64,000 nt of DNA from Streptomyces tateyamensis (GCF_003205575.1 NZ_PYBW01000012.1:28530-92529); one strand, 5' to 3'; positions 1 through 9,466 are shown, counted from the stretch's first letter. Notes: generated by a model from the letters alone, not told the origin. Made by a program: numbers and translations.

Positions 1-94
1 GGTCCACCGGGCGGCCCACTCGGGGTCCCCGGGGTGAGGGGTTGACGGGCCCTCAGGTGGGTTGGCGGACCTCAGGCCGCGATCACCACGGGTC

Positions 95-159
95 CGTCAC
101 CGCTGCCCGTCACCGCTGCCCGTCACCGCTGCCCGTCACCGGTGCCCGTCACCGGTGCC
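95..159. repeat. 13-bp tandem repeat, five copies
   Basis: Five head-to-tail copies of a 13-bp unit (CGTCACCGCTGCC; the last two copies read CGTCACCGGTGCC). The array lies just beyond, and slightly overlaps, the stop codon of the minus-strand membrane protein gene ending at 149. Positions 1-94 hold no gene I can support. Confidence 0.85.
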
Positions 160-691
160 GCGGGGTGAGCAGCCCGCCGAAGGACGGCCGGCGGTGGCGG
201 ACGGGCCCGTCGGCCGCCGCCTCCTCCGCGACCCCCTGATCGGTCGCCGAGGGAGCGGCCACACGATCTGCCGCGGGAGCGGCCTCGCGGCGGACCTCGT
301 CGCCGGGCCGGTCCGCAACCCCTGCGGGAGTGCCGGCGCTACGGGAGGCCCGGGCCGGCTCCGACTTGGCCTGGGCCGCGGCAGCGGCGGCCGCCCGCTT
401 CTCGGCGATCCGCAGCTCCTTGCGGGTGGCGCTCAGTTCTTGCTCCGTGGCGGACAGCGCGCTGCGGTGGCGGCGCGCCCGCACGAGCCCCGCCGCCACC
501 AGGGCCAGACCGAGGCAGCAGATCAGGGCGAGCGCCGCCCCGGACAGGAACACGGCCAGCGGAGTCATGGTGGCCACGTCGTGGCCCAGGATGCTCATGG
601 TGGTCGACTGACCGGTGTGCAGGTTGTCGGCGATCGCCAGACCGGTGAAGGCACCGGTGGCCGCCAGCAACAGCAGTCCTAGCAGGATCAT
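149..691 (-). CDS. small membrane protein with two TM helices and a coiled-coil, Ala-rich tail
   Basis: The predicted protein has about 180 residues. An N-terminal hydrophobic helix (MILLGLLLLAATGAF) is followed by a short extracytoplasmic loop and a second strongly hydrophobic helix around residues 42-68. After that comes a basic stretch, a helical Glu/Lys/Ala segment (ATEQELSATRKELRIAEKRA) and a disordered Ala/Pro-rich tail. I chose the ATG at 691 because a GGGAGG ribosome site sits just upstream and the protein then begins at the first membrane helix. The layout resembles the small actinomycete proteins with two membrane spans and a cytoplasmic coiled coil. I recognise no named family, so the function is unknown. 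It lies downstream of, and in the same direction as, the LCP gene at 838-2523. Confidence 0.6.
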   Translation of the reverse strand: MILLGLLLLAATGAFTGLAIADNLHTGQSTTMSILGHDVATMTPLAVFLSGAALALICCLGLALVAAGLVRARRHRSALSATEQELSATRKELRIAEKRAAAAAAAQAKSEPARASRSAGTPAGVADRPGDEVRREAAPAADRVAAPSATDQGVAEEAAADGPVRHRRPSFGGLLTPRHR

Positions 692-837
692 GGGAGACCT
701 CCCAGAGGGACGTGGAGACGGGAGTGACGAGGCGCCACCCCTGGCCCAGCCGCGTCTACCCGGCATCGGGAGGCCGAACCGCGCGCCGAACCGCCGCCCC
801 TACCGCCGCTGGGCCGTCCCCGAACCGCCGCCCCCGG

Positions 838-2523
838 TCACGGTGCCGAGTCGGGGACCTCGGGGCTGCGGGCGTAGGCCTTGGTGGGGTTCATCCCGAC
901 GCCGTCGAGCTTGACCGTGGCGTCCGTGGAGACCTGGGCGCACTTGCCCGCGTCGTCCGCGGTCTGGGCGGCGGCGTCGCTCAGCGCGGCCTGGGTGTTG
1001 ACGGGCGCCGGGGCGCTGGGGGCGGAGCCCGCGCCACCGGTGAAGGCGGTGCCGCTCGGCCAGTCCCTGCCGATCACCAGCGTGACGCCGGCACCGGTGC
1101 CGGGCGTGATCGCCGAGGCAGGCAGGCCGAGCGAGGCGGCCACCTGCTGGGCCTCGGCCGCCCGGCCCGCCGGGTACTCCACCGCCGTGGTCTGGCGGAT
1201 GGCCGGGGCGTTGGCGGCGCTGGTGCCGGAGCCGTAACCGTCGCTCTTCAGCGCGTCGACCAGTTCGACGGCGCGGCCGCCGACCCCGCTGGCGTTCTCC
1301 ACCAGGACCGCGATCTGCGACTTCGGCAGGCCGGCGCCCGCGGCCGACCCCGCACTACTGGGCGAGGCGGCGGTACTGGGCGAGGGGCCGGCCGGCCCGG
1401 CCGTGGAGGTCGCCTGGGCGGCAGCGGCGGACTTCGCACCGTCACCGTTGGTCAGCGACACGTCGTTGGTGATCGCGTTGAACAAATTCCGCGCCGCGGG
1501 GGCGACCACCACCCGGGCCGAGTCCTGGGGGTCCGGCTCGTTCTGCATGGTGGTCATGGTGATGCGGTCGGCCGGGACCTTCTTCAGGTCGTCGGCCAGG
1601 CCCACCAGCTTGTCGACACCGTCGAGGCCGTCGTCCACGGTGAGCGCCTTGATCGCGGCGTTGGCCAGGGAGAGCACCTTGGTCGGGTCGGCCAGGGTGC
1701 CCGCGCTCTTCAGCTGACGGACCATCGAGCTGAGGAACAGGTGCTGGGAGACCGTGCGGCCCAGGTCCGAGCCGTCGCCGAAGCCGTGCCGGGTCCGGAC
1801 GAACTGCAGGGCCGCCATACCCTGCAGGGTGTGGCTGCCCTGCTTGAGCTTGAGGTGCGAGTAGGGGTCGTAGACGTTGTTGTCGACGCAGACCGGTACG
1901 CCGCCGATCGCGTTGGACATGTCCACCACGCCCTTGAAGTCGACCACCATGAAGTGGTCGATGGGTATGCCGGTGAGCTGGTGCACGGCGGCCACCGTGC
2001 AGCCCGGGCCGTAGTCCAGGGTGCTGTTGATGATGTCCGAGTGCGGCTTCATCGAGGTGTGGTCCTTGGTGTCCTGGCACCCGGGCAACGCAGTCACGGT
2101 GTCGCGCGGGATGCTCATCACGGTGGCGTTGCTGCGGTCGGCCGAGACGTGCAGCACCATCTCCACGTCCGCGTTGGCCCCCGACCCGCAGTCGCCGCCG
2201 ATCTGGCAGTCGGTCGGGTCGTCGCGCTGGTCGGAGCCGATCACCAGGATGTTGATCGGGGTGCGGCCGAAGGCGTCCGGCTTCTCGTGCCCGGCGTCGC
2301 CGGAGATGCCGGAGAAGAGCGGCGAGTGCTTGATGTTGCCGTCCAGCATCTCGTAGACGTACCCGAGGCCGGCGGCCGACACCAGCACCAGGCCGGCCAT
2401 GGTGTACCCCAGGATCCGCAAGCCGCGCCGTTCGGCCTTGCGCGCCTTCCTGGCCCCCTCGCGGGCAGCCGCCCGGCCACAGGCCGCGGGCACGGCCGTG
2501 CCGCCCACTGGTACGTCCGTCAT
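838..2523 (-). CDS. LytR-CpsA-Psr (LCP) family cell-wall glycopolymer ligase
   Basis: A 561-residue type II membrane protein. A short basic cytoplasmic segment and one TM helix (about residues 36-56) precede an LCP domain at roughly 90-330. Family hallmarks are visible: INILVIGSDQR near the domain start, SIPRDT, the conserved Arg/Asp positions, and QFVRTRHGFGDGSDLGR. A Ser/Ala/Pro linker leads to a LytR_C domain (about 395-480, starting at IAVLVENASG). LCP proteins transfer undecaprenyl-linked polymers such as teichoic acids or capsule to peptidoglycan at the outer membrane face. The ATG at 2523 has an upstream GGAGG. The gene is divergent from the M1 peptidase at 2738. Membership of the family is firm; the polymer it handles is not known. 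Confidence 0.9.
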   Translation of the reverse strand: MTDVPVGGTAVPAACGRAAAREGARKARKAERRGLRILGYTMAGLVLVSAAGLGYVYEMLDGNIKHSPLFSGISGDAGHEKPDAFGRTPINILVIGSDQRDDPTDCQIGGDCGSGANADVEMVLHVSADRSNATVMSIPRDTVTALPGCQDTKDHTSMKPHSDIINSTLDYGPGCTVAAVHQLTGIPIDHFMVVDFKGVVDMSNAIGGVPVCVDNNVYDPYSHLKLKQGSHTLQGMAALQFVRTRHGFGDGSDLGRTVSQHLFLSSMVRQLKSAGTLADPTKVLSLANAAIKALTVDDGLDGVDKLVGLADDLKKVPADRITMTTMQNEPDPQDSARVVVAPAARNLFNAITNDVSLTNGDGAKSAAAAQATSTAGPAGPSPSTAASPSSAGSAAGAGLPKSQIAVLVENASGVGGRAVELVDALKSDGYGSGTSAANAPAIRQTTAVEYPAGRAAEAQQVAASLGLPASAITPGTGAGVTLVIGRDWPSGTAFTGGAGSAPSAPAPVNTQAALSDAAAQTADDAGKCAQVSTDATVKLDGVGMNPTKAYARSPEVPDSAP

Positions 2524-2596
2524 TCCGCCGGCCTCCTCGACCTGGTGTACGGATGGTGCTGTTCGGCGGTGACGACGCAGTACGGCCCCCCAGCGG

Positions 2597-2611
2597 TTGC
2601 AAAGTATGCAA
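2597..2611. promoter_or_regulatory. inverted repeat TTGCA-N5-TGCAA in a divergent promoter region
   Basis: The sequence TTGCAAAGTATGCAA lies in the 214-bp spacer between the divergent LCP and M1 peptidase genes, in a locally AT-richer stretch. Symmetric TTGCA/TGCAA half-sites suit a dimeric repressor. No cognate regulator is adjacent, so its role is inferred from symmetry and position only. Confidence 0.4.
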
Positions 2612-2737
2612 ACTAACAGACGTCTCCCGGTTGCCCGACATTTCCTAGCGTGAACATTTCAAAAACCGGCATGGGGAGCCGTCGGGCGGGACAGGGATCG
2701 GACGCACTGCCAGCTGACCCCGATCCGGGAGGACCCC

Positions 2738-4225
2738 TTGCGCTCCAAGCTGCTCGTCTCGGCCGCCACCGCGGCCACCCTGCTGCTCGCCGTCCCGGCC
2801 GCGGCGGCCACCCCGAACCCGGGCGCCACCCCGACCCCGGGTGCACCCGGCGCCGGCGACCCCTACTACCCGAGCTACGGGGACGGCGGGTACCGGGTCA
2901 CCCACTACGACCTGCGGCTCAAGTACCAGCCCGCCACCGACCAGCTGGAGGGCACCGCCACCCTGCTCGCCACCGCCACCCAGGACCTCTCCTCCTTCGA
3001 CCTGGACCTGGCCCTCAACGTCAGCGAGGTGCTGGTCAACGGGCACCCGGCCAAGTTCACCGTCGGCGACGTGCACAAGCTGGCGGTCACCCCGCAGCAG
3101 CCGCTGGCCCGGGGCAGCCGGGCCACCGTCGTGGTCCGCTACGCCGGGGTGCCCTCCACCGTCTCCACCTACGGCTTCGACGCCTGGCTGCGCACCCCCG
3201 ACGGCGCGGTGATCGCCGACGAGCCGGAGGCCGCCTGGTGGTGGTTCCCGAGCAACGACCACCCCACCGACAAGGCCACCTTCGACATCTCCGTACTGGT
3301 CCCCGACGGCACCCAGGTGATCAGCAACGGCGTGCTCACCTCGCAGAGTTCCAAGCTCGGCTGGACCCGCTACGAGTGGCGGCAGAACAAGCCCGAGGCC
3401 ACCTACCTGGCCACCCTGGCGATCGGCAAGTACGACATCAGCACCGGCACCAGCCCCAGCGGCATCCCGGTGCTCAACGCCTACAGCCCCGACCTCGGCG
3501 ACAACGCCGACTCCGCGCGGGCCAGCGTCGAGCGCACCGGTGAGCTGGTGGACTGGCTGGCCGGCTACTTCGGCCCCTACCCGTTCGACTCGGTCGGCGG
3601 CTACGTCCCCAACGTGCCCACCCACTACGCGCTGGAGACCCAGGGCCGGGTCTTCTACAGCCCCGCCCAGTTCGCGCACGGCGCCAACCCCTCGGTGGTG
3701 GTCCACGAGCTGGCCCACCAGTGGTACGGCGACAGCGTCTCGCTGCAGCGGTGGAGCGACATCTGGCTCAACGAGGGCTTCGCCACCTACGCCCAGTGGC
3801 TCTGGTCCGAGCACGAGGGCGAGGGCACCGCGCAGCAGCTCGCCGACTACGTCTACTCCTCGCACCCGGCCGAGGACGCGTTCTGGAGCGTCAAGCCCGG
3901 GGACCCGGGCGCGGACAACCAGTTCGACGCCGCCGTCTACGACCGCGGCGCGCTCGCCATCCAGGTGCTGCGCACCACCATCGGCGACGAGGCCTTCTTC
4001 AAGCTGCTCAAGGCCTGGCCCGCCGAGCACCGCTACGGCAACGGGACCATCGCCCAGTTCCAGGCGCTGGCCGAGCAGCTGAGCGGGAAGCAGCTGGACG
4101 GCGTGTTCCAGACCTGGCTCTACACCCCGTCGAAGCCGGTGCTGCCCGCCGCCGGCGTCAAGGCGCAGGCGGCGCCGGCCGAGCCGCGCTCCTGGCAGCA
4201 GATCAAGTCCGCCCAGCAGCACTGA
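2738..4225 (+). CDS. secreted M1-family zinc metallopeptidase
   Basis: A 495-residue protein with an N-terminal signal peptide (hydrophobic core ending near AAAATP, about residue 26) and a short Pro/Thr spacer. The aminopeptidase-N-like beta domain follows, then the catalytic domain. The zinc site is intact: VVHELAHQWYG (HExxH), with the third ligand Glu in LNEGFATYAQW 18 residues further on. The usual GAMEN exopeptidase motif is not obvious; YALETQGRVFY occupies that place, so substrate preference may differ from PepN. At about 500 residues it lacks the long C-terminal ERAP-like domain, as do other short secreted actinobacterial M1 enzymes. The start is TTG at 2738, preceded by GGGAGGA. Confidence 0.9.
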   Translation: MRSKLLVSAATAATLLLAVPAAAATPNPGATPTPGAPGAGDPYYPSYGDGGYRVTHYDLRLKYQPATDQLEGTATLLATATQDLSSFDLDLALNVSEVLVNGHPAKFTVGDVHKLAVTPQQPLARGSRATVVVRYAGVPSTVSTYGFDAWLRTPDGAVIADEPEAAWWWFPSNDHPTDKATFDISVLVPDGTQVISNGVLTSQSSKLGWTRYEWRQNKPEATYLATLAIGKYDISTGTSPSGIPVLNAYSPDLGDNADSARASVERTGELVDWLAGYFGPYPFDSVGGYVPNVPTHYALETQGRVFYSPAQFAHGANPSVVVHELAHQWYGDSVSLQRWSDIWLNEGFATYAQWLWSEHEGEGTAQQLADYVYSSHPAEDAFWSVKPGDPGADNQFDAAVYDRGALAIQVLRTTIGDEAFFKLLKAWPAEHRYGNGTIAQFQALAEQLSGKQLDGVFQTWLYTPSKPVLPAAGVKAQAAPAEPRSWQQIKSAQQH

Positions 4226-4360
4226 TCCGGACCGAGCGCCGCTGACCGAGACTGGTCGGAGGTGCTGGAGGAAGCTCCGAAACCGCCGCCGGGACCCGTC
4301 TGTCCTGTCATGCTCTCGCACGGTTAGGGTGACGACCGATCAGTTGCGAGAGGTGAGTGG

Positions 4361-6652
4361 ATGGACAATCAGGAGCTCGGCCGGCGGCGGTTCCTCGGCT
4401 ACGTGCTGGCGGCCTCGACCCTGACGGTGGCGGCCCAACTCGGCGAGGGGGCCGACCGGGCGGACGCCGCGGTGCCCTCGCTGCCGGAGCCGGCCGACCT
4501 GTACGACCTCAACGACCTGCTCACCGACGCCGCCCTGCCCACGGCGAACCTGATCACCATCACCCTCAACCCGGACGGCACCGCCTCCTTCGCGCTGCCC
4601 CGCGCCGAGGTCGGCCAGGGCATCACCACCTCGACTGCGATGATCATCGCCGAGGAGCTGGACCTGCCGCTGGACAAGGTCCACGTCTCGCTGGCCGACG
4701 CCCGCCCCGAGCTGCTCTTCAACCAGCTCACCGGGGGCTCCAACACCACCATCTCCACCTACACGCCGATCCGGGTCGCCGCCGCCACCGCCAGGCACCG
4801 GCTGCTGGAGGCCGCGGCGGCGGAGCTCGGCGCCCCGCTCGCCGCGCTCTCCGTGCTGCAGGGCGTGATTACGGCCGCGGACGGACGGTCCCTCAGCTAC
4901 GCCGAACTCGCCGTCAAGGCGGGCAGCCTGACCGACCTCCAGGTCTCGGTCACGCTCAAGCCGGCCAGTGCCTTCACCGTCATCGGCACCCCGCAGAACC
5001 GAATAGACGCGCTCGAGGCCGTCACCGGCCGCAAGCAGTTCGCGATGGACGTCCAGGTGCCCGGCGCGATGCCGGCCATGATCTGCCGCCCGCCGACGAT
5101 CAACGGCACGGTGGTCGCGGTGCAGAACCTCGCCGCCGTGCGGGCGATGCCGGGGATCACCGACGTCGCCGTGGTCTCCACCGGAGTGGCGGTGCGCGGG
5201 CGCACCTTCGGCCAGTGCATCGACGCGGTCCGGGCGCTCCAGGTCAGCTGGGGACCGGGCAGCGAGGACCGGGCCAGCGACGCCACCGTGCTGGCCGAAC
5301 TGCGGGCGGCGGAGAACCCGCTGGTCACCCCGCCGCTGCCGCTGCTCACCGCGGCCGTGGACGCCCGGTTCACCTTCCACTTCGCCAGCAACAGCGCGCT
5401 GGAGACCAACTGCGCGGTGGCCGATGTGCGCCCCGGCAGCGCGGAGATCTGGGCCAGCGTCAAGGCACCGCTGGTCGCCCAGGCCGAGGTCGCCGCCCGG
5501 CTCGGACTGCCGGTCGGCGCCGTCACCGTGCACGTCACCCAGGGCGGCGGCTCGTTCGGCCGCAAGCTGTTCCACGACGCCGCACTGGAGGCGGCCGAGG
5601 TCTCGCAGGCGATGGGCAAGCCGGTGCGGCTGATGTGGCACCGCACCGACGACTTCCGGCACGGCCGGGTGCACCCGATGTCCACCTCCCGGGTGCGGGC
5701 CACCTACTCGCTGGGCCAGGTGCTCACCATGGACCAGCGCCACACCTCGGTGGCCACCGAGTTCGGGCACGGCCTCGGCGACGCCATCACCGCGCTGGCG
5801 GCCAAGCTGCCGGTCGGCGGGCTGACCTTCGCCGAGACCATCTTCTCGCTCACCCAGCAGACCCCGTACAACTTCGGCGTCACCACCCAGCTGCTGACCG
5901 AGGTCGACAACGGCTTCCACACCGGCAGCATGCGCAACATCTACTCGCCCAACGTGCGCTGCGCGCAGGAGCTGGTGGTCGACCGGCTGGCCGCCGCGAT
6001 GGGCCAGGACGCCTACCGTTTCCGCCGCCGCTTCCTGAAGGATCCGCGGGCCGTCGCCGTGCTCGACAAGGTGGCCCAGGTCGGCAACTGGGGCCGGGCG
6101 ATGGCGCCGGGCACCGGGCAGGGGATCGCGCTGCACCCCGAGTACCACGGCTTCGTCGCCGTGCTGGCCGAGATCGACTGCACCCCGGCCACCGTCAACC
6201 GGCAGGTCCCCGACGCGGTCACCGGCCCGCGGGTGACCAAGGTGGTCTGCGCCGTGGACGTGGGCCTGGCGGTCAACCCCAAGGGCCTGGAGGCCCAGAT
6301 GACGGGCGGCATCATGGACGCCATCGCGGTCACCCTCACCTCCAGCCTGCACCTGGCCGGCGGCACCTTCCAGGAGGGCAGCTGGGACAACTACTTCTAC
6401 ACCCGGCAGTGGAACACCCCGCCCGAGCTGGAGATCATCGTGATGCCGCCGACCACCGGGACCCCGGGCGGCGCGGGCGAGCTCGCGGTGGCCGGCGCGA
6501 TGGCCGCGGTGGCCTGCGCCTACGGACGGGCGACCGGCACCATGCCGACCAGCTTCCCGGTCAACCACGACGCCCCGCCGGCCTTCACCCCGCTGCCGAC
6601 CGTCCCACCGGTCCCGCAGTCGCCCACCGACGGCATCAGCCGCGCCTACTAG
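4361..6652 (+). CDS. molybdenum hydroxylase large subunit (xanthine dehydrogenase / isoquinoline 1-oxidoreductase beta type)
   Basis: A 763-residue protein with a twin-arginine leader at the N-terminus (GRRRFLGYVLAAS), so the complex is probably exported folded. Molybdopterin-binding features are visible: GGGSFGRKLFHDAALEAAE (about residue 395-413) and a C-terminal GGAGELAVAGAMAAVA carrying the Glu expected to act as catalytic base. It is encoded just upstream of a two-[2Fe-2S] small subunit (6666), with no FAD subunit nearby. This is the arrangement of IorAB-type enzymes, which hydroxylate N-heterocycles or oxidise aldehydes and pass electrons to a membrane acceptor. The ATG at 4361 follows GAGAGGTGAG. 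The substrate cannot be told from sequence. Confidence 0.87.
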   Translation: MDNQELGRRRFLGYVLAASTLTVAAQLGEGADRADAAVPSLPEPADLYDLNDLLTDAALPTANLITITLNPDGTASFALPRAEVGQGITTSTAMIIAEELDLPLDKVHVSLADARPELLFNQLTGGSNTTISTYTPIRVAAATARHRLLEAAAAELGAPLAALSVLQGVITAADGRSLSYAELAVKAGSLTDLQVSVTLKPASAFTVIGTPQNRIDALEAVTGRKQFAMDVQVPGAMPAMICRPPTINGTVVAVQNLAAVRAMPGITDVAVVSTGVAVRGRTFGQCIDAVRALQVSWGPGSEDRASDATVLAELRAAENPLVTPPLPLLTAAVDARFTFHFASNSALETNCAVADVRPGSAEIWASVKAPLVAQAEVAARLGLPVGAVTVHVTQGGGSFGRKLFHDAALEAAEVSQAMGKPVRLMWHRTDDFRHGRVHPMSTSRVRATYSLGQVLTMDQRHTSVATEFGHGLGDAITALAAKLPVGGLTFAETIFSLTQQTPYNFGVTTQLLTEVDNGFHTGSMRNIYSPNVRCAQELVVDRLAAAMGQDAYRFRRRFLKDPRAVAVLDKVAQVGNWGRAMAPGTGQGIALHPEYHGFVAVLAEIDCTPATVNRQVPDAVTGPRVTKVVCAVDVGLAVNPKGLEAQMTGGIMDAIAVTLTSSLHLAGGTFQEGSWDNYFYTRQWNTPPELEIIVMPPTTGTPGGAGELAVAGAMAAVACAYGRATGTMPTSFPVNHDAPPAFTPLPTVPPVPQSPTDGISRAY

Positions 6653-6665
6653 GAGCCGACCCACC

Positions 6666-7142
6666 TTGCCCCAGCACACCTTCACCCTCAACGGCGAGCA
6701 GGTCACCGTGGACGTCGAGGACGACGTCCGGCTGCTCTGGGTCCTGCGCGACATCCTGGGCGTGACCGGGCCCAAGTACGGCTGCGGACTGGGAGTCTGC
6801 CAGGCCTGCACCAGCCACCTCAACGGCAAGGCGGTCAACCTCTGCTGCGTGCCGGTGGGCCGGCTGAAGGCCACCGACCAGGTGACGACCATCGAGGGGC
6901 TGCCGGCCACCGTCGGCAAGCCGCTGCACCCGATGCAGGAGGCCTGGCTCGAGCAGGACGTGCCGCAGTGCGGCTACTGCCAGCCCGGCCAGATCATGAC
7001 CGCCGTCGCCAAGGTCCTCCAGGCCCGCGCCGCCGGCCACCAGCTGACCGACGCCGACTTCGACCAGATCCGCAACATCTGCCGCTGCGGCACCTACCAC
7101 CGGATCCGGGAGGCGATCCTGTCGGCGCAGGACAAGTTCTGA
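6666..7142 (+). CDS. (2Fe-2S)-binding small subunit of the molybdenum hydroxylase
   Basis: A 158-residue electron-transfer subunit with two iron-sulfur domains. The N-terminal plant-ferredoxin-like cluster ligands are in YGCGLGVCQACTSHLNG plus the later LCC. The C-terminal cluster ligands are in CGYCQPGQIM and NICRCGTYHRI. It starts with TTG 13 bp after the large-subunit stop, with a weak ribosome site, so the pair is one operon. It shuttles electrons from the Mo centre of the 4361-6652 product. It has no Tat signal of its own, so export would depend on the large subunit. Confidence 0.9.
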   Translation: MPQHTFTLNGEQVTVDVEDDVRLLWVLRDILGVTGPKYGCGLGVCQACTSHLNGKAVNLCCVPVGRLKATDQVTTIEGLPATVGKPLHPMQEAWLEQDVPQCGYCQPGQIMTAVAKVLQARAAGHQLTDADFDQIRNICRCGTYHRIREAILSAQDKF

Positions 7143-7297
7143 CACATCGTGGTGCCGTCGGCCGGTCGGCCCTGAGCAGCCGGCCCGCCGCCGCGACACA
7201 CCCTGGGGCGGGAGCGCCCGGGGTTGTCGGTGGGGCGTGGCAGGGTGGTGACCGGCAACGCAGGTGACGTACCGTCAGCGATCCGGAGGAGCTCCCG

Positions 7298-8059
7298 ATG
7301 CCCGACACGACGCTGCCGCACCCGCAGGGTGCGGTGTGCTGGCTGGACATGCTGCAGAGCAGCCAGGACCAGTTGCTCGCCTTCTACCAGCCGCTGCTGG
7401 GCTGGTCCGGCGAGCCGATCGAGCCGGACGTGGCCAAGTACGCCGTGCAGACGGTCGGCGGCCAGGCCGTGGCCGGGATCGGGTACCTGCCGCCGGAGGC
7501 GCCGGTGATGCCCTGGACGGGCTACTTCGCCGTGGGGCAGGTCGACGCGGTGGCGCCCCGGATCGAGGAGTTGGGCGGGCGGATCCTCGTCGCGGGGATG
7601 GACGCACCCGGGGTCGGCCGGTTCGCCCACGGCACCGACCCGGGCGGGGCCTCGTTCGGCCTCTGGCAACCCGGCCCGTTCCCCGGCTTCGAGGTCTACG
7701 GGGTGCACGGCACCCTGGCCTGGTTCGAGCTGGTGACCACGGAGGGCAAGGCCTCGGCCGACTTCTACGCCGCGCTGCTGGGCGCCGAGGCGCAGGAGAT
7801 GCCGGAGATGCCCGGTTACTGGACGCTGCACGTGGCCGGCGAGCCGCGGGCCGGGATCTGGCAGGTCGACGAGGTGGCGGTCAACCACTGGCGCCCGTAC
7901 TTCCTGGTCGACGACGTCGACGCGGCCGTGGCTGCCGCGGTGGCCGGCGGTGCGACCGTGACGGACCCGGCCGCGGACAGCCCGTTCGGGCGGACGGCCG
8001 GGCTGCTCGACCCGGTGGGCAACGAGTTCAAGCTCGCCTCACCGCCGCCCGGTACCTGA
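7298..8059 (+). CDS. VOC (glyoxalase/bleomycin-resistance fold) protein with two tandem domains
   Basis: A 253-residue protein made of two VOC-like repeats. The first starts at VCWLDMLQSSQDQLLAFYQ and the second at LAWFELVTTEGKASADFYA, a typical xWxEL...DxxxAxxFY start. Each ends in a region such as GRTAGLLDPVGNEFKL. Such two-domain proteins are very common in actinomycetes; some bind metals and act on small molecules or confer drug binding, but most have no known activity. The ATG at 7298 is preceded by CGGAGGAG. A strong bidirectional hairpin lies 8 bp after the stop. Confidence 0.8.
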   Translation: MPDTTLPHPQGAVCWLDMLQSSQDQLLAFYQPLLGWSGEPIEPDVAKYAVQTVGGQAVAGIGYLPPEAPVMPWTGYFAVGQVDAVAPRIEELGGRILVAGMDAPGVGRFAHGTDPGGASFGLWQPGPFPGFEVYGVHGTLAWFELVTTEGKASADFYAALLGAEAQEMPEMPGYWTLHVAGEPRAGIWQVDEVAVNHWRPYFLVDDVDAAVAAAVAGGATVTDPAADSPFGRTAGLLDPVGNEFKLASPPPGT

Positions 8060-8066
8060 GGCCCGT

Positions 8067-8114
8067 CGCAGCTCAGGGGGTGACCGGGCGCGGCCGGTGA
8101 CCCCCTGAGCTGCG
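8067..8114. terminator. bidirectional hairpin terminator between convergent genes
   Basis: Arms of 15 bp at 8067-8081 (CGCAGCTCAGGGGGT) and 8100-8114 are perfect complements. After one G:G mismatch the stem continues with ACCGG/CCGGT. It sits between the convergent VOC and PI-PLC genes. There is no T-tract, which is normal for actinomycete terminators. Confidence 0.8.
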
Positions 8115-8127
8115 TCCCCCGCCCCGC

Positions 8128-9207
8128 CTAGCCGCGCGGCAGCTGCTCGCCGAGGACGGCCGGCAGGCCGGTCCAGTCGCAGGAGACGAAGGAGGCGTGG
8201 GCGGCCGCGAGCTTGGCGACCCGGGCGGTGGCGTCGGCCTGGGACGGGGCGGTGTCGGAGAGCGCCGGGTTGGCGTTGTGGGCGTCCGTCATCACCAGCA
8301 GGTAGTGGTTGGCGTCGTACCAGGAGGTGTCGATCCCGCCGTCGACGTAGGCGTGCGCATCACCGTCGAAGACGACGAACCACGGGCGCAGGCTCGCGTC
8401 CGGGTAGCGGGTGCGCGGGTCGCCGGCGGCGGCGCCGAGCACGGAGGGGAATATCTGGGCGTCGCCGAGCCGGCCGGCCCCCTGCAGGGCGGACAGGTGC
8501 TGGGCGTACTCCTTGTCGGTCCACAGCGTGTCGAAGGGGTTGCTCTGCTCGACGGTGCCCGGGATCACCTCCAGGACCACCTTGCCCGCGAGCGCGGAGC
8601 GGGTGGGCCAGGCGTTGGCGCGGGCCGCGGCGTCCAGGCTCGGGTAACCGGCCATCAGATCGGCCGGGCGGAAGACGTCGGTTCCGAGGTGGGCCTGGAC
8701 GAGCGAGTCGAGCTGGGTCGGCCCGAAGCCCGCGTTGGCGTTGAAGCCGGCCTTCAGCTCCAGCTTGACCATGATCGGCGCGTGGCCGGGGTGGGCGGCC
8801 AGCCAGATGCGGATGTCGTCCAGGCAGCTGCCCAGGTCCTTGTTGGCGCCGCCGCGGTACAGGTCGGCCGCGGTGCTCGCGTCGACGCAGTTGTTCCCGT
8901 TGCCCCACGGGTTGGAGTGGCTCACCTTCCACTCGCCGGTGAAGGTGTCCACCCAGGAGTCGAGTTCGACCAGCGAGGCGCCGGTGTCCAGCGCCTGCGC
9001 CAGGTAGGGGAAGGCGGCGGTGTCGTCGTAGGTGTTGTGCAGCCCGACCGAGGTGCCCTGGGCCAGGGTGAGCGCCGCGGTGCCGGCGGGCGCGGTCGCT
9101 GCGGCCGGGGTGGCTGCGGCCGCAGCCGGTGCGCCCGCGACCGCGAACGGCACCAGGCAGGCGGCGGTGGTCAGCAGGATTGAGACGAGACGACGCGGGA
9201 CGGCCAT
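8128..9207 (-). CDS. secreted calcium-dependent phosphatidylinositol-specific phospholipase C
   Basis: About 359 residues from the ATG at 9207, chosen because GGAGG lies 4 bp upstream and a signal peptide starts there (RRLVSILLTTAACLVPFAVA). The mature part shows the PLC TIM-barrel landmarks: VGLHNTYDD with the catalytic His, ASLVELDSWVD with metal-binding Glu/Asp, and WKVSHSNP with the second His. The Ca2+-dependent PI-PLC class was described in Streptomyces antibioticus; these enzymes cleave phosphatidylinositol to a cyclic inositol phosphate and diacylglycerol. Extracellular action is expected. The substrate is assigned by family resemblance. Confidence 0.78.
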   Translation of the reverse strand: MAVPRRLVSILLTTAACLVPFAVAGAPAAAAATPAAATAPAGTAALTLAQGTSVGLHNTYDDTAAFPYLAQALDTGASLVELDSWVDTFTGEWKVSHSNPWGNGNNCVDASTAADLYRGGANKDLGSCLDDIRIWLAAHPGHAPIMVKLELKAGFNANAGFGPTQLDSLVQAHLGTDVFRPADLMAGYPSLDAAARANAWPTRSALAGKVVLEVIPGTVEQSNPFDTLWTDKEYAQHLSALQGAGRLGDAQIFPSVLGAAAGDPRTRYPDASLRPWFVVFDGDAHAYVDGGIDTSWYDANHYLLVMTDAHNANPALSDTAPSQADATARVAKLAAAHASFVSCDWTGLPAVLGEQLPRG

Positions 9208-9389
9208 CGGTCCTCCGGGACGACGCGGGCGGGGGAGCCGGCGCCGGGAGCGCCGACCGCGTGCCGCCATTGGCATGCACGCGCCGCGATGCTAGCGGCA
9301 CCGGGTGGCCCGGGGGTGACGATCCCTCAAAGTCTTGACCGCGGAAGGCCGCTGTTCCGGAAGTCCGCCGCTCCGGGGGGTCGGCCCCC

Positions 9390-9466
9390 CGAACGCCGCT
9401 CCGCCCCGGCAGCGGTGTGCCGGGGCGGAGCGGCGTTCGGGGCGGAGCGGCGTTCGGGGCGGAGCG
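9390..9466. terminator. 20-bp stem hairpin with 17-bp repeated arm, downstream of infA paralogue
   Basis: The arms at 9390-9409 and 9420-9439 pair perfectly over 20 bp with a 10-nt loop. The right arm is then repeated: the 17-bp unit GGGGCGGAGCGGCGTTC occurs at 9422-9438 and 9439-9455 and partly at 9456-9466. Located about 30 bp beyond the minus-strand infA stop, it probably ends that transcript. The repeated arm could form alternative hairpins. Confidence 0.75.

Noticed and set aside
95..159. 13-bp repeats at the left edge as replication iterons
   Set aside because: No AT-rich unwinding region, DnaA boxes or replication gene nearby. It looks like a slippage array past a gene end.
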